The position numbers were made by a program, and so were the translations under genes. From the NCBI GenBank assembly GCA_028821575.1, contig JAPPFW010000086.1:1-64000 (forward strand): a stretch of DNA of 64,000 nt, written 5' to 3'. Positions 17,758-24,962 of the stretch are shown here, piece by piece. The notes under the pieces were generated by a model. That model was given only the letters and a program-made list of their open reading frames with translations. It was not told the origin of the DNA and searched no databases. The stretch's first letter is position 1, and each line of letters starts with the position of its first letter. The DNA is from a bacterium (lineage in GTDB: Bacteria > Actinomycetota > Acidimicrobiia > Spongiisociales > Spongiisociaceae).

Positions 17758-19353
17758 ATGGTCGATCTTCTCCTGCGGAATGCGACGATCTATCCCGGCG
17801 ACGCCGAGCCCCGGACGGGTGATGTCGCAATCGACAACGGCGTCATAATAGCGGTGGGTGCCGGTCTGCAACCCGAAGCGGCCCGGAGCATCGACCTCCG
17901 TGGACTCTCACTGGCGCCGGGATTCGTCGACATGCATGCTCACAGCGCCCTGCGTTCCTTCGACGATCCCATCCTCAAGCCGAAGCTTCTGCAGGGCTTC
18001 ACGACCGAACTCATCAACCCGGACGGGATGGGTCCGGCTCCGGTGACCGATGAGCGTCTATCCGATCGTATGACGCAACTGGCCCTGTCAGAGGGTCCGG
18101 GTCCACGGGTCTGGCCCTGGCGATCTATCGGCGAATACCTGGACGGCCTGGAGCGCACCCGCCCTGCCATCAGCCTGTGCCCCTTCGTGCCCCACGGCGC
18201 CGTGCGTGATGCCGTGCTGGGAGGAGCGCATCGGGCACCAAGCAGCGGCGAGTTGCGGGCCATGCGGCATGAGGTCGCCCGAGGGATGGAGGTCGGGGCG
18301 TGGGGTATCTCCTTCGGCCTGGTGTACACGCCGGGGGCCTACGCGGACCGCGAAGAGGTCGTAGCCGTCTCCGAAGAAGCAGCACGGTTCGGAGGGCTGA
18401 TCTCGGTACACATGCGCGGCGAGAGCCACAACCTGCTCGATGCGGTAGCGGAGATGATCGACGTGTCCCGGCGGAGCGGCGCACCGTTGCACCTTTCCCA
18501 TCTCAAGGTGCTCGGGCGCCGCAACGCCTGGAAGCTGGAACCACTGATCGAGATGATCGACGGGGCGTTGGCGGACGGAATCGACGTCACCTTCGACCAG
18601 TATCCGTACGGCGCCGGAGTGACCCTTCTCTCGGCGCTGCTACCTCCTTGGGCACATGACGGGGGTGTCGCGCGCATGACCGGCCGCCTGCGTGACCGCT
18701 CGACGGTGAATCGTCTTCTCAACGCTCTCGGGGACCCGGAGGCGGGTCCGGAGAGCTTCTACTACCAGTGCGGCCCGGAAGGGATCGTCGTGATCGACTG
18801 CGGCCCTGACGGTCCCGCCGACGTGACAGGGCGCACCCTGGCCGAGATCGCCTCGGCCCGCAACGTCGAGCCCGAACAGGTCGTTGTCGACCTCCTGCTC
18901 GAGACCGGAATGAGCGCCCTGGTCATCCTCCACTACGCCGACGAATCCGTCGTGAAGGCCATCGCCCGCCATCCGGCCATGCTGGTGGGCAGCGACGCCG
19001 TCTTCGCCGCCACCCCGCACCCAAGACTCTGGGGTACCGCGCCCCGGTTCCTGGGTCGCTACACGATCAGGGACGGCATCGTCAGCGTGCTTGAAGCCAT
19101 CGCCCGGTTGTCGTACCGGGCCGCCCAACGAGTCGGGTTGAACGACCGGGGCGAGATCGCGCCGGGACTCCGAGCCGATCTGGTTGCTTTCGATCTGGAC
19201 AGAGTGATCGACCGGGCGACCTATGACCAACCGGAGCGTTCGCCCGCTGGTATTAACTGGGTGATCGTCGGTGGCGCGCTGGCGGTAGACCCGAACGGGC
19301 CGACCGGGGTTCGGTGTGGCGGCGTAACCCGCCGCACCGAACCAGCACTCTGA
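17758..19353 (+). CDS. N-acyl-D-amino-acid deacylase-like amidohydrolase (D-aminoacylase family)
   Basis: 531 residues. It starts with the composite domain (VDLLLRNATIYPGD), then the metal motif GFVDMHAH. Further ligands appear as His in SVHMRGE, His in HLSHLK and Asp in VGSDAVF, with the family C-terminal RLWGTAPRFLGRYT. The metal-bridging Cys of characterised D-aminoacylases normally sits in a GNCG motif after TT; here that place reads TTELINPDGMG, so this ligand is absent. It is divergent from the TPP-enzyme gene with only 27 bp between starts, which implies overlapping promoters and joint regulation. Substrate unknown. Confidence 0.85.
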   Translation: MVDLLLRNATIYPGDAEPRTGDVAIDNGVIIAVGAGLQPEAARSIDLRGLSLAPGFVDMHAHSALRSFDDPILKPKLLQGFTTELINPDGMGPAPVTDERLSDRMTQLALSEGPGPRVWPWRSIGEYLDGLERTRPAISLCPFVPHGAVRDAVLGGAHRAPSSGELRAMRHEVARGMEVGAWGISFGLVYTPGAYADREEVVAVSEEAARFGGLISVHMRGESHNLLDAVAEMIDVSRRSGAPLHLSHLKVLGRRNAWKLEPLIEMIDGALADGIDVTFDQYPYGAGVTLLSALLPPWAHDGGVARMTGRLRDRSTVNRLLNALGDPEAGPESFYYQCGPEGIVVIDCGPDGPADVTGRTLAEIASARNVEPEQVVVDLLLETGMSALVILHYADESVVKAIARHPAMLVGSDAVFAATPHPRLWGTAPRFLGRYTIRDGIVSVLEAIARLSYRAAQRVGLNDRGEIAPGLRADLVAFDLDRVIDRATYDQPERSPAGINWVIVGGALAVDPNGPTGVRCGGVTRRTEPAL

Positions 19354-19402
19354 TCCAGCAGACACTATGTGAATGCTGGACGATACCCTCAAGGGGAACC
19401 AA

Positions 19403-19903
19403 CTACGCGGCGACCGCCAAATCCGTCTCAGGCAGAATCCGGACCAACGAGGCGGCACGGCCCAACTCTCGTGATAGACACTGCCGCCGTGAGACTACTT
19501 CCACGGAAAGACCGTACCTTCGGAACACCTTGACCACCTCCAAGAAGTCACCATCTCCAGAGCCGACGACAATCCGGTGATAGCGAGCGGCTATCCAGCC
19601 GTGGTTCCTAACCCACTCTATGAGTTTGATGTCAGCACCGTTGGATCCACCTCTTGACACAACTCGTGCCGACGGCCAGGCGTCATCAGTGGCGGGACGA
19701 AGCTTTGGATTCACACCAATCACCGGATGGTCACCTTCTGTGAAGCTGGCGGCGGCGCGGTATTCCGCCAAGACCAATCGGAGAGTCTCGATTCCCGCCC
19801 GCGGCCCACCCATTAGGTTCTCCGGGTCAATAAGGTGAAGGGCTCGTCCAAATGGAACGTAGCCTAGTTTCTTTCCAAAAGTTGACTCTACGGGTGTCAC
19901 CAA
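19403..19903 (-). CDS. NYN/PIN-like domain protein (LabA/DUF88 type), putative RNase
   Basis: About 166 residues from a TTG at 19903; a GTG directly follows it. The NYN fold is seen as HLIDPENLMGG (first acidic site), GADIKLIEW (middle acidic site) and VVGSGDGDFLEVV (third acidic site), then GLSVEVVS. This family cleaves RNA with metal ions. A good Shine-Dalgarno (AAGGAG) is spaced for an ATG at 19908, but that frame closes after three codons (ATG-ATT-TGG-TGA), and its stop overlaps the GTG of this gene. The real start or a recent frameshift is thus open. The gene is preceded by a promoter and two terminator hairpins (20181-20210, 20046-20067, 19989-20015). Confidence 0.75.
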   Translation of the reverse strand: MVTPVESTFGKKLGYVPFGRALHLIDPENLMGGPRAGIETLRLVLAEYRAAASFTEGDHPVIGVNPKLRPATDDAWPSARVVSRGGSNGADIKLIEWVRNHGWIAARYHRIVVGSGDGDFLEVVKVFRRYGLSVEVVSRRQCLSRELGRAASLVRILPETDLAVAA

Positions 19904-19988
19904 ATCATATTACCGTTCTCCTTGTTGAAGTTTTCTCGATAGGTTTCTTTGTCACTTTGACCCCTACACTTGTTGACCAACAAAAAGT

Positions 19989-20015
19989 GGCCCTCCTTCT
20001 CATAGAAGGAGGGCC
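19989..20015 (-). terminator. Intrinsic terminator 2 upstream of the NYN gene
   Basis: Perfect 12-bp stem (GGCCCTCCTTCT with AGAAGGAGGGCC) and three-base loop. Read on the minus strand it is followed by AC then five T residues, so it terminates leftward transcription. It stands 86 bp before the NYN start. Confidence 0.8.
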
Positions 20016-20027
20016 AACTCTCTACTG

Positions 20028-20087
20028 GTTCACGACACGAAAAAACTCCTCGGAATCTTCCGAGGAGATCTACTAGCTTTCGTGAAC
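20028..20087 (-). repeat. Outer inverted repeat enclosing terminator 1
   Basis: GTTCACGA at 20028-20035 pairs with TCGTGAAC at 20080-20087, enclosing the terminator hairpin at 20046-20067. An overlapping alternative pairing joins CACGAAA (20036-20042) with TTTCGTG (20078-20084) and would sequester the terminator's U-tract. Such mutually exclusive pairings are a hallmark of attenuators, although the outer stem could simply extend the terminator. Confidence 0.5.
20046..20067 (-). terminator. Intrinsic terminator 1 upstream of the NYN gene
   Basis: Perfect 10-bp stem (CTCCTCGGAA with TTCCGAGGAG), two-base loop, followed on the minus strand by six T residues. A strong rho-independent terminator for leftward transcripts started at 20181-20210. 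Confidence 0.85.
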
Positions 20088-20180
20088 TCTAGCGAGCATT
20101 CAGGGTCATAAATTTTTCCGGTCTATTTTCTTTGTCTCCCTTTCTCATAGTCAAAAGGGCGCGCCGACCCGCACACGACT
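20088..20180 (-). ncRNA. Candidate short transcript or leader between promoter and terminators
   Basis: From the predicted start near 20174 to terminator 1 about 130 nt would be transcribed. The stretch is A-rich and contains a 19-codon frame (MRKGDKENRPEKFMTLNAR) without a good ribosome-binding site. It could be a small RNA, a leader peptide or an attenuator leader of the NYN gene. No known riboswitch or T-box motif was recognised. Confidence 0.4.
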
Positions 20181-20210
20181 ATAGTACATCATCGCAGCAC
20201 CCATTGTCAA
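20181..20210 (-). promoter_or_regulatory. Sigma70-type promoter driving the NYN leader
   Basis: On the minus strand a perfect TTGACA (20205-20210), an 18-base spacer and TACTAT (20181-20186). It is among the best promoter matches in the window and points at the two terminators and the NYN gene. Confidence 0.65.
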
Positions 20211-20326
20211 CTCCTCCCACTTGCGCACGTGCTTGAGACATGGTCACGACACTAACCTGATCCGGGGTTACCCATTCGGAGTCGGTTCTGACCAAAGCTT
20301 CCTCTCGTTGGCCAGCCGTGCCAACG

Positions 20327-20602
20327 CTATGCGCGGCGGGCATGGAGGGCGTTGACGATCAGGTCTCGGGTAACAGGTCTGGTGGATCGCAGTGTCAGGC
20401 AATACTCGAGCGCCGCGGTAGGGAGATGTACCGACGCCCAGACCGCAGCGTCCGGCCAGGGACCGTTGAACATACGTCCGGCCACGTACTCGGCGTCTTC
20501 GGGCAGGCGGAGCAGGCCGGGATCGGGATGGTTCCAGAACGACTTCCAGAACCTCTCAGGTATACGTCTCATATTGAATACATATTTTACCTGACATCGC
20601 AC
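20327..20602 (-). CDS. DUF6922-like small protein, possible orphan antitoxin
   Basis: 91 residues from a GTG at 20602 with GAAGGGA six bases upstream; an internal ATG (20572) is also possible. The pattern RRIPERFWKSFWNHPDPG ... LPEDAEYVAGRMF ... ALEYCL ... resembles the FW-x-D-P and D-x-x-Y-I-x-x-R pattern of DUF6922 proteins. These are usually encoded beside an AbiEii-like nucleotidyltransferase. No such partner is present on either side, and the C-terminus is short. Family membership is from memory of the motif and is tentative. Confidence 0.55.
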   Translation of the reverse strand: MRCQVKYVFNMRRIPERFWKSFWNHPDPGLLRLPEDAEYVAGRMFNGPWPDAAVWASVHLPTAALEYCLTLRSTRPVTRDLIVNALHARRA

Positions 20603-20755
20603 AACTGATCCCTTCTATCAGCCCGGTAGTACCCGGACCTGACGACCCGGCATAGCCGGTTCGTTCCGGTGCTGTCCTCCGGGCCATTCCGATCCGGATT
20701 CCCTGAGAGTGTGAAACGTTTCCCTGGTGATACGGCTGTTTGGAACGGTTCCGGT

Positions 20756-20784
20756 TTGTTTATGTCACACACACCCACTAAGAT
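20756..20784 (+). promoter_or_regulatory. Candidate promoter of the HNH gene, leaderless mRNA
   Basis: TTGTTT (20756-20761), a 17-base spacer and TAAGAT (20779-20784). Only eight bases separate the -10 element from the ATG at 20793, so the transcript would begin at or next to the start codon. Confidence 0.4.
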
Positions 20785-20792
20785 ACGAACAT

Positions 20793-22160
20793 ATGTACGG
20801 ATACCTGCTCGACTACCCCGACCACGACACGGTACAACCCCGACACGCCGAAGCAGCGGACACCCGCCGGTCGGACGGGTTGTTCGCGACCCGCTACCAG
20901 ACCGAACGGCAGCGGGTCTACGACCGGGCCGCTCACATGGCCGACAGCGGGTCATACACCCATGCGGATGTGGAGGACGCCAAATCCGAAGCCGCTCTGG
21001 TGCGTGGCGAAGCGCAGGTCAGCCGGGCCCGAGGCGACCAACTCGGATGGGTCCGACACATGCTCAGAGGGGGCGCCGCGGCCCGGTTCGGGTACCGCAG
21101 TCCCGCCGAGATGGTCGCCTCACGTCTCGACATGCGCCGGTCCACCGCGCTGGAGTTGGTGTATCTGGCCGAGCGGTTGGCGGACCACCAGATTGACAGC
21201 ATCCGCAGCGGGTCCGTCTCCTACGAACGAGCACTGGCGGAAACCCGCCTAGCGGAGGCGGGCGCCTCGGGCGAGGTGATCGAAGGTAGCCGGGATCTGG
21301 ACCTCGAAGCGGTCAAGCGTCTCCTCCAAGCCCATCGGAAGATGACCCGCACCGATGAGCGAGCTGTGTTCGAGGGCCAGTTCCTGAGCCTCCAGCCGTC
21401 ACTGGACGGCAGCCATGTACAGGTCAACGGGAGGCTCGGCGCCCTCGAAGCGGACATTTGCCGCCAAGGTCTTGACCGCAGAGGCGAGAGGCTTGTGCCT
21501 GCCGGCGAAGCTCTTCCCGACGCCGGACAGAGACGAGCCTTAGCCCTCACCACCTTGTGCCAAGACGAACTCGACCGAACCCCACATCCCGCCAGGACAA
21601 CCGCCGAACGCATCCGGGAAGCCCGCCGCCGCAGGCGTGAGCCGGCTCTGATGGTCGTCGCCAACCAGACCCTGGCCGAAACGTCCGCCTACGAACAAGG
21701 CGTAGCAATGCTGGCCGGAGCGAGGGTAGGACCCGACACCGTCGACCTCGTCCAATGCCTGGGCGCCACCGAGGTCATCACCGTGGCTGGACACAACATC
21801 GTCCATCACGGAACCACCACTTCGATTCGTCCATCGCTGCGCAGGGCTGTGCTCGCCCGAGACGACGGATGCACCATCGACGGATGCACCTCGGGCTACC
21901 GCCTCGAAGTCCACCACATCGTCCCGAGATCCCAAGGCGGAACCCACACAGAGGACAACCTCACCACCTTATGCTGGTACCACCACCACGTCGCCGTACA
22001 CCGCCGAGGCATGGGCATCGACCCCCAGTCACCACCCCGACGCCGCCGACTCCTACCCGCAAGGGCGAGAACCTGCGGACACCAGCGACCCGAACCCGAC
22101 CCCCACACGATCGCCATCCTCCGAGCATTACACGCACCCACCAACCGCGCCCCACCCTGA
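20793..22160 (+). CDS. HNH endonuclease of the DUF222/13E12 repeat family
   Basis: 455 residues from the ATG at 20793; an upstream in-frame GTG at 20727 adds a non-conserved tail. The long N-terminal helical region is DUF222-like (MRRSTALELVYLAERL, with ARGDQLGWVRHML before it). The C-terminal HNH nuclease is complete: two Cys in DDGCTIDGCTSGYRL, then EVHHIVPRSQGG, then NLTTLCWYHHH. Such proteins are abundant and multicopy in actinobacteria and are often linked to mobile DNA; their biological role is mostly unproven. It lies beside a decayed IS110 transposase, which fits an insertion hot spot. Confidence 0.85.
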   Translation: MYGYLLDYPDHDTVQPRHAEAADTRRSDGLFATRYQTERQRVYDRAAHMADSGSYTHADVEDAKSEAALVRGEAQVSRARGDQLGWVRHMLRGGAAARFGYRSPAEMVASRLDMRRSTALELVYLAERLADHQIDSIRSGSVSYERALAETRLAEAGASGEVIEGSRDLDLEAVKRLLQAHRKMTRTDERAVFEGQFLSLQPSLDGSHVQVNGRLGALEADICRQGLDRRGERLVPAGEALPDAGQRRALALTTLCQDELDRTPHPARTTAERIREARRRRREPALMVVANQTLAETSAYEQGVAMLAGARVGPDTVDLVQCLGATEVITVAGHNIVHHGTTTSIRPSLRRAVLARDDGCTIDGCTSGYRLEVHHIVPRSQGGTHTEDNLTTLCWYHHHVAVHRRGMGIDPQSPPRRRRLLPARARTCGHQRPEPDPHTIAILRALHAPTNRAPP

Positions 22161-22214
22161 CCTAACCACACCCGCCCCTCAGCGCCCCGGCAACCGGGAC
22201 CGGATTCCGATCAT

Positions 22215-22605
22215 GGACACCATCCATGGCCGAGGGTCGTCACTGACGATCCGGGAGCTTGACACCCGGATCGGCCATCCGCTCATCCGAACCGGCACCA
22301 CCCGGCCGACATCTCCGTGTCGGGACCTCGCCGGCGCTGAGATCCTCCGGTATTGAGCGACCCCGGCCCTACCCATAACCGATGCCAACTTCGCCATCGC
22401 GAACGGCGCCGTACCCGTCGAAGCGTCCCCGGGACACAGTCCGACACAGACTCAGCCGCCAACTCAACCGAGTCCTCCACTCCACAGCCAGAACCCGGAT
22501 CTCCCGGCCCGACAGCCAGGGACGACGCTTCTACGAACGTCTCCAAGGCCGCCGCAAAACCAAAGGACCAGAGGCAAACCCAACAGACGCATCCCAGACG
22601 GGATC
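22215..22605 (+). pseudogene. Degraded IS110-family transposase, C-terminal remnant
   Basis: No open frame spans this stretch, but joining frames gives an IS110 C-terminus. LAGAEILRY appears at ~22327-22353, then an in-frame TGA, then DANFAIANGAVPVEASPG (22381-22434). After a frameshift come HRLSRQLNRVLHSTARTRI and RRFYERLQGRRKTKGPEA. This is the helix-hairpin-helix and Ser-domain tail of IS110 transposases, whose intact form reads roughly AEIL..GD...TDA.FAS..G.APVEASSG and RQLNRALH.IA.TQ. The GGNR part before RQLN is missing. The insertion is long dead; no terminal repeats can be placed. Confidence 0.75.
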
Positions 22606-22626
22606 CGGATCGGGCGTGCTGCTAGG

Positions 22627-24000
22627 GTGCCGGGCGCAGTGCGCAACTTCGACCTGATAATCATCGGCACCGGGTCCGGCAATTCGGTAATTGGACCCGA
22701 ACACGACGATTGGGACATCGCCATCGTGGAGCGTGGCCCTTTCGGCGGTACCTGCCTGAACGTAGGCTGCATACCTTCGAAGATGTTCGTCTACGCGGCG
22801 GAGATGGCCGAACTGGCATCCGACAGCCAACGGCTGGGCGTACGGACCCGCTTCGACGGCACCGACTGGCCGTCCATCCGTGACCGCGTATTCGGCCGCA
22901 TCGACCCTATCGCCGCGGGAGGCCGCACCTACAGGGACGAACTCCCCAACGTGACCGTCTACTCCGGAACCGGGCGGTTCGTCGGACCGAAGCGCGTAGC
23001 GGTGGGCGATGAGGTCATATCCGCCGACCGGATCGTCATTGCGGCGGGAGGACGACCCACCGTTCCACCCGTGCCCGGCCTCGCCGACTGCGGCTACCAC
23101 ACTTCGGACACGATCATGCGCCTCGACCAACTGCCCGAGCGGTTGCTGGTGATCGGTGCGGGATACATCGCCGCCGAGTTGGGCGGTGTGATGGGGGCGT
23201 TCGGCTCGAAGGTCACCTTCCTGCTCCGGGGAGACACCTTCCTGCGCCGGGAGGACCACGACATCAGCAGCCGGTTCACGTCTGCCTACTCCCAGCGGTT
23301 CGACGTGCGGACGCACACCCGGCTGGTCGAAGCCCGCCGGGAGGGAGCCGAGGTCGTCATCACCCTGCTCGACCGGGACGGTAACAGTGCCGAGGTAAGG
23401 GGCAACGAGTTGCTGGTCGCCACCGGCCGGAGGCCCAATACGGACCGGCTCGACGTCGCGGCCGGCGGGATTGCCGTGGATGGTCGTGGCTTCGTGACCA
23501 CAGACGACCAACTTCGCACCAACGTCGACGGGGTGTGGGCACTCGGCGACATCACCAACCCCGTACAGTTGAAGCACGTCGCCAACCACGAGGCGCGGGT
23601 GGTGCGCCACAACCTGAGCAACCCGGACAGCCCGGCCACCGTCGACCACCGCTTCATCCCGCACGCGGTCTTCGGCTATCCCCAGATCGCCAGTGTGGGA
23701 CTCACCGAGGAGGACTGTCGGTGCCAAGACCTCCCCTACGTGAGCCACGTACAGCCCTACTCGGCAGCCGCCTACGGCTGGGCAATGGAGGACACCGACA
23801 GCGTCGCCAAAGTCATCGCCCACGCCGGAACCCGCCGCCTCCTCGGAGCCCACATCATCGGACCGCAGGCGCCCACCCTTGTACAGCAGCTGATCCAGGG
23901 CATGCACTTCGACCTCACCGTCGACCAGATGGCCCGCGGCCAGTACTACATCCACCCCGCACTACCAGAGGTCGTCGAACAGGCCTTGCTCGAACTCTGA
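22627..24000 (+). CDS. mtr: Mycothione reductase
   Basis: 457 residues from GTG 22627 (a GTG at 22639 is equally possible). It is an FAD flavoprotein disulfide reductase: FAD motif LIIIGTGSGNSVI, the redox-active disulfide in GGTCLNVGCIPSKMFVYAAE, NAD(P) motif LVIGAGYIAAELG, second FAD motif VWALGDITN, and the C-terminal catalytic His-Pro (YIHPALPEV). The TGSGN start and SKMFVYAAE after the cysteines are typical of Mtr rather than lipoamide dehydrogenase. It reduces mycothiol disulfide with NADPH, so the organism should make mycothiol. It begins about 20 bp after the IS110 fossil. Confidence 0.88.
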   Translation: MPGAVRNFDLIIIGTGSGNSVIGPEHDDWDIAIVERGPFGGTCLNVGCIPSKMFVYAAEMAELASDSQRLGVRTRFDGTDWPSIRDRVFGRIDPIAAGGRTYRDELPNVTVYSGTGRFVGPKRVAVGDEVISADRIVIAAGGRPTVPPVPGLADCGYHTSDTIMRLDQLPERLLVIGAGYIAAELGGVMGAFGSKVTFLLRGDTFLRREDHDISSRFTSAYSQRFDVRTHTRLVEARREGAEVVITLLDRDGNSAEVRGNELLVATGRRPNTDRLDVAAGGIAVDGRGFVTTDDQLRTNVDGVWALGDITNPVQLKHVANHEARVVRHNLSNPDSPATVDHRFIPHAVFGYPQIASVGLTEEDCRCQDLPYVSHVQPYSAAAYGWAMEDTDSVAKVIAHAGTRRLLGAHIIGPQAPTLVQQLIQGMHFDLTVDQMARGQYYIHPALPEVVEQALLEL

Positions 24001-24107
24001 CCGAGCTGTCTATGGGTTCCGATCGTGGCTATTACACCTCTCTTCACTTCGCCGGACCCGCTGCAAGCGCTAGGACCTACCGATGCCGCATGCGAACGCG
24101 AAGTGGC

Positions 24108-24123
24108 TATGATTTCTGTACAG
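24108..24123 (+). promoter_or_regulatory. Candidate -10 element and small palindrome before the toxin-antitoxin pair
   Basis: TATGAT (24108-24113) is followed at once by the palindrome CTGTACAG (24116-24123), which ends 17 bp before the antitoxin start. The palindrome could be the operator for antitoxin autoregulation. No convincing -35 element is visible. Confidence 0.35.
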
Positions 24124-24140
24124 TAGTTTGGAGGAACCGT

Positions 24141-24431
24141 ATGGAGTCCGCTACCCGAACCATCCCCGCCGCGCAGTTCCGTGATCGGTGCCTGAAGCTG
24201 CTGGACGAGGTCCATGCCACGGGTGAGAAACTCATCGTCACCAAACACGGACGACCCGTCGCGGCCGTGGTGCCGGCGGTCGCGTCTCCCGCTACGAACG
24301 TCATCGGGTGGAGCAACGATATCCACCTCGGCACCGACCTGACCGAACCGGCAGTGCCACCTGAGGACTGGCATATCGTCTCCGACCCGGAACGGGTTCT
24401 GACCGGTAGTCCGAGCAAGGACGCGGGTTGA
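24141..24431 (+). CDS. Phd/YefM-type antitoxin
   Basis: 96 residues with a perfect GGAGG six to seven bases before the ATG. The N-terminal Phd/YefM DNA-binding fold reads TIPAAQFRDRCLKLLDEV ... GEKLIVTKHGRPVAAVVP. The C-terminal ~40 residues are acidic and Trp/Pro-rich, as expected for the disordered toxin-binding tail. It overlaps the PIN toxin gene by four bases. It should repress its own operon and neutralise the toxin. Confidence 0.9.
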   Translation: MESATRTIPAAQFRDRCLKLLDEVHATGEKLIVTKHGRPVAAVVPAVASPATNVIGWSNDIHLGTDLTEPAVPPEDWHIVSDPERVLTGSPSKDAG

Positions 24432-24856
24432 GTGTGGACCTCATCCTGGACACGGACGCGTTGCTCTGGATGTCGGGAGCCAGCCCGAGCCTAGGGCGTA
24501 AGGCTAGGACTGCCATCGAAGACGCCGCAGCGGGCGGCTCCTTGAGATTCTCGGCCGTCTCGATGCTCGAAATAGCGCGGCTCCACTGGGATGGGAGGAT
24601 CGACCTCAGGAAGGAACCCGGCGTATGGCACCGTAGCCTGCTGGATTTGGGAGTACATGGAATACCCGTCACATCGGAGATGGCGGTTCTGGCAGGCTCT
24701 CTGGAGAGGCGGGAGGACTTTCACGCCGACCCGGCTGATCAACTCATCACTGCGGCCGCGATTCTCACCAGACGCCGGTTGGTCACCTCCGATCGCAAGA
24801 TCCTGCGCTGGGCGGTGAGCCGAGCAGAGCCCGATTGTCTCGACGCCCGATCCTGA
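24428..24856 (+). CDS. PIN-domain toxin, VapC family
   Basis: 142 residues from a TTG overlapping the antitoxin stop (a GTG two codons on is an alternative). The four acidic active-site residues are present: Asp8 (LILDTDALLW), Glu48 (SMLEIARLH), Asp104 (DPADQLITAA) and Asp122 (VTSDRKIL). The protein should be an Mg-dependent RNase. All catalytic residues are intact and both genes are full length, so the pair looks functional. Confidence 0.9.
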   Translation: MSVDLILDTDALLWMSGASPSLGRKARTAIEDAAAGGSLRFSAVSMLEIARLHWDGRIDLRKEPGVWHRSLLDLGVHGIPVTSEMAVLAGSLERREDFHADPADQLITAAAILTRRRLVTSDRKILRWAVSRAEPDCLDARS

Positions 24857-24962
24857 CCGGGCCCAGCAAGGGAGCCAGCATCACGGCCCTGCCCGGTCTG
24901 GGATCGATCAGCGCCGATGCGAGTCGCGAGTAGGTCTTGGGTGTGTACCACCAGGGTTTGAT

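Noticed and set aside
19852-20076. 74-codon plus-strand frame
   Set aside because: It translates the two terminator hairpins and has no ribosome-binding site.
22531-23955. 474-codon minus-strand open frame
   Set aside because: Exactly antisense to mycothione reductase and without any recognisable motif.
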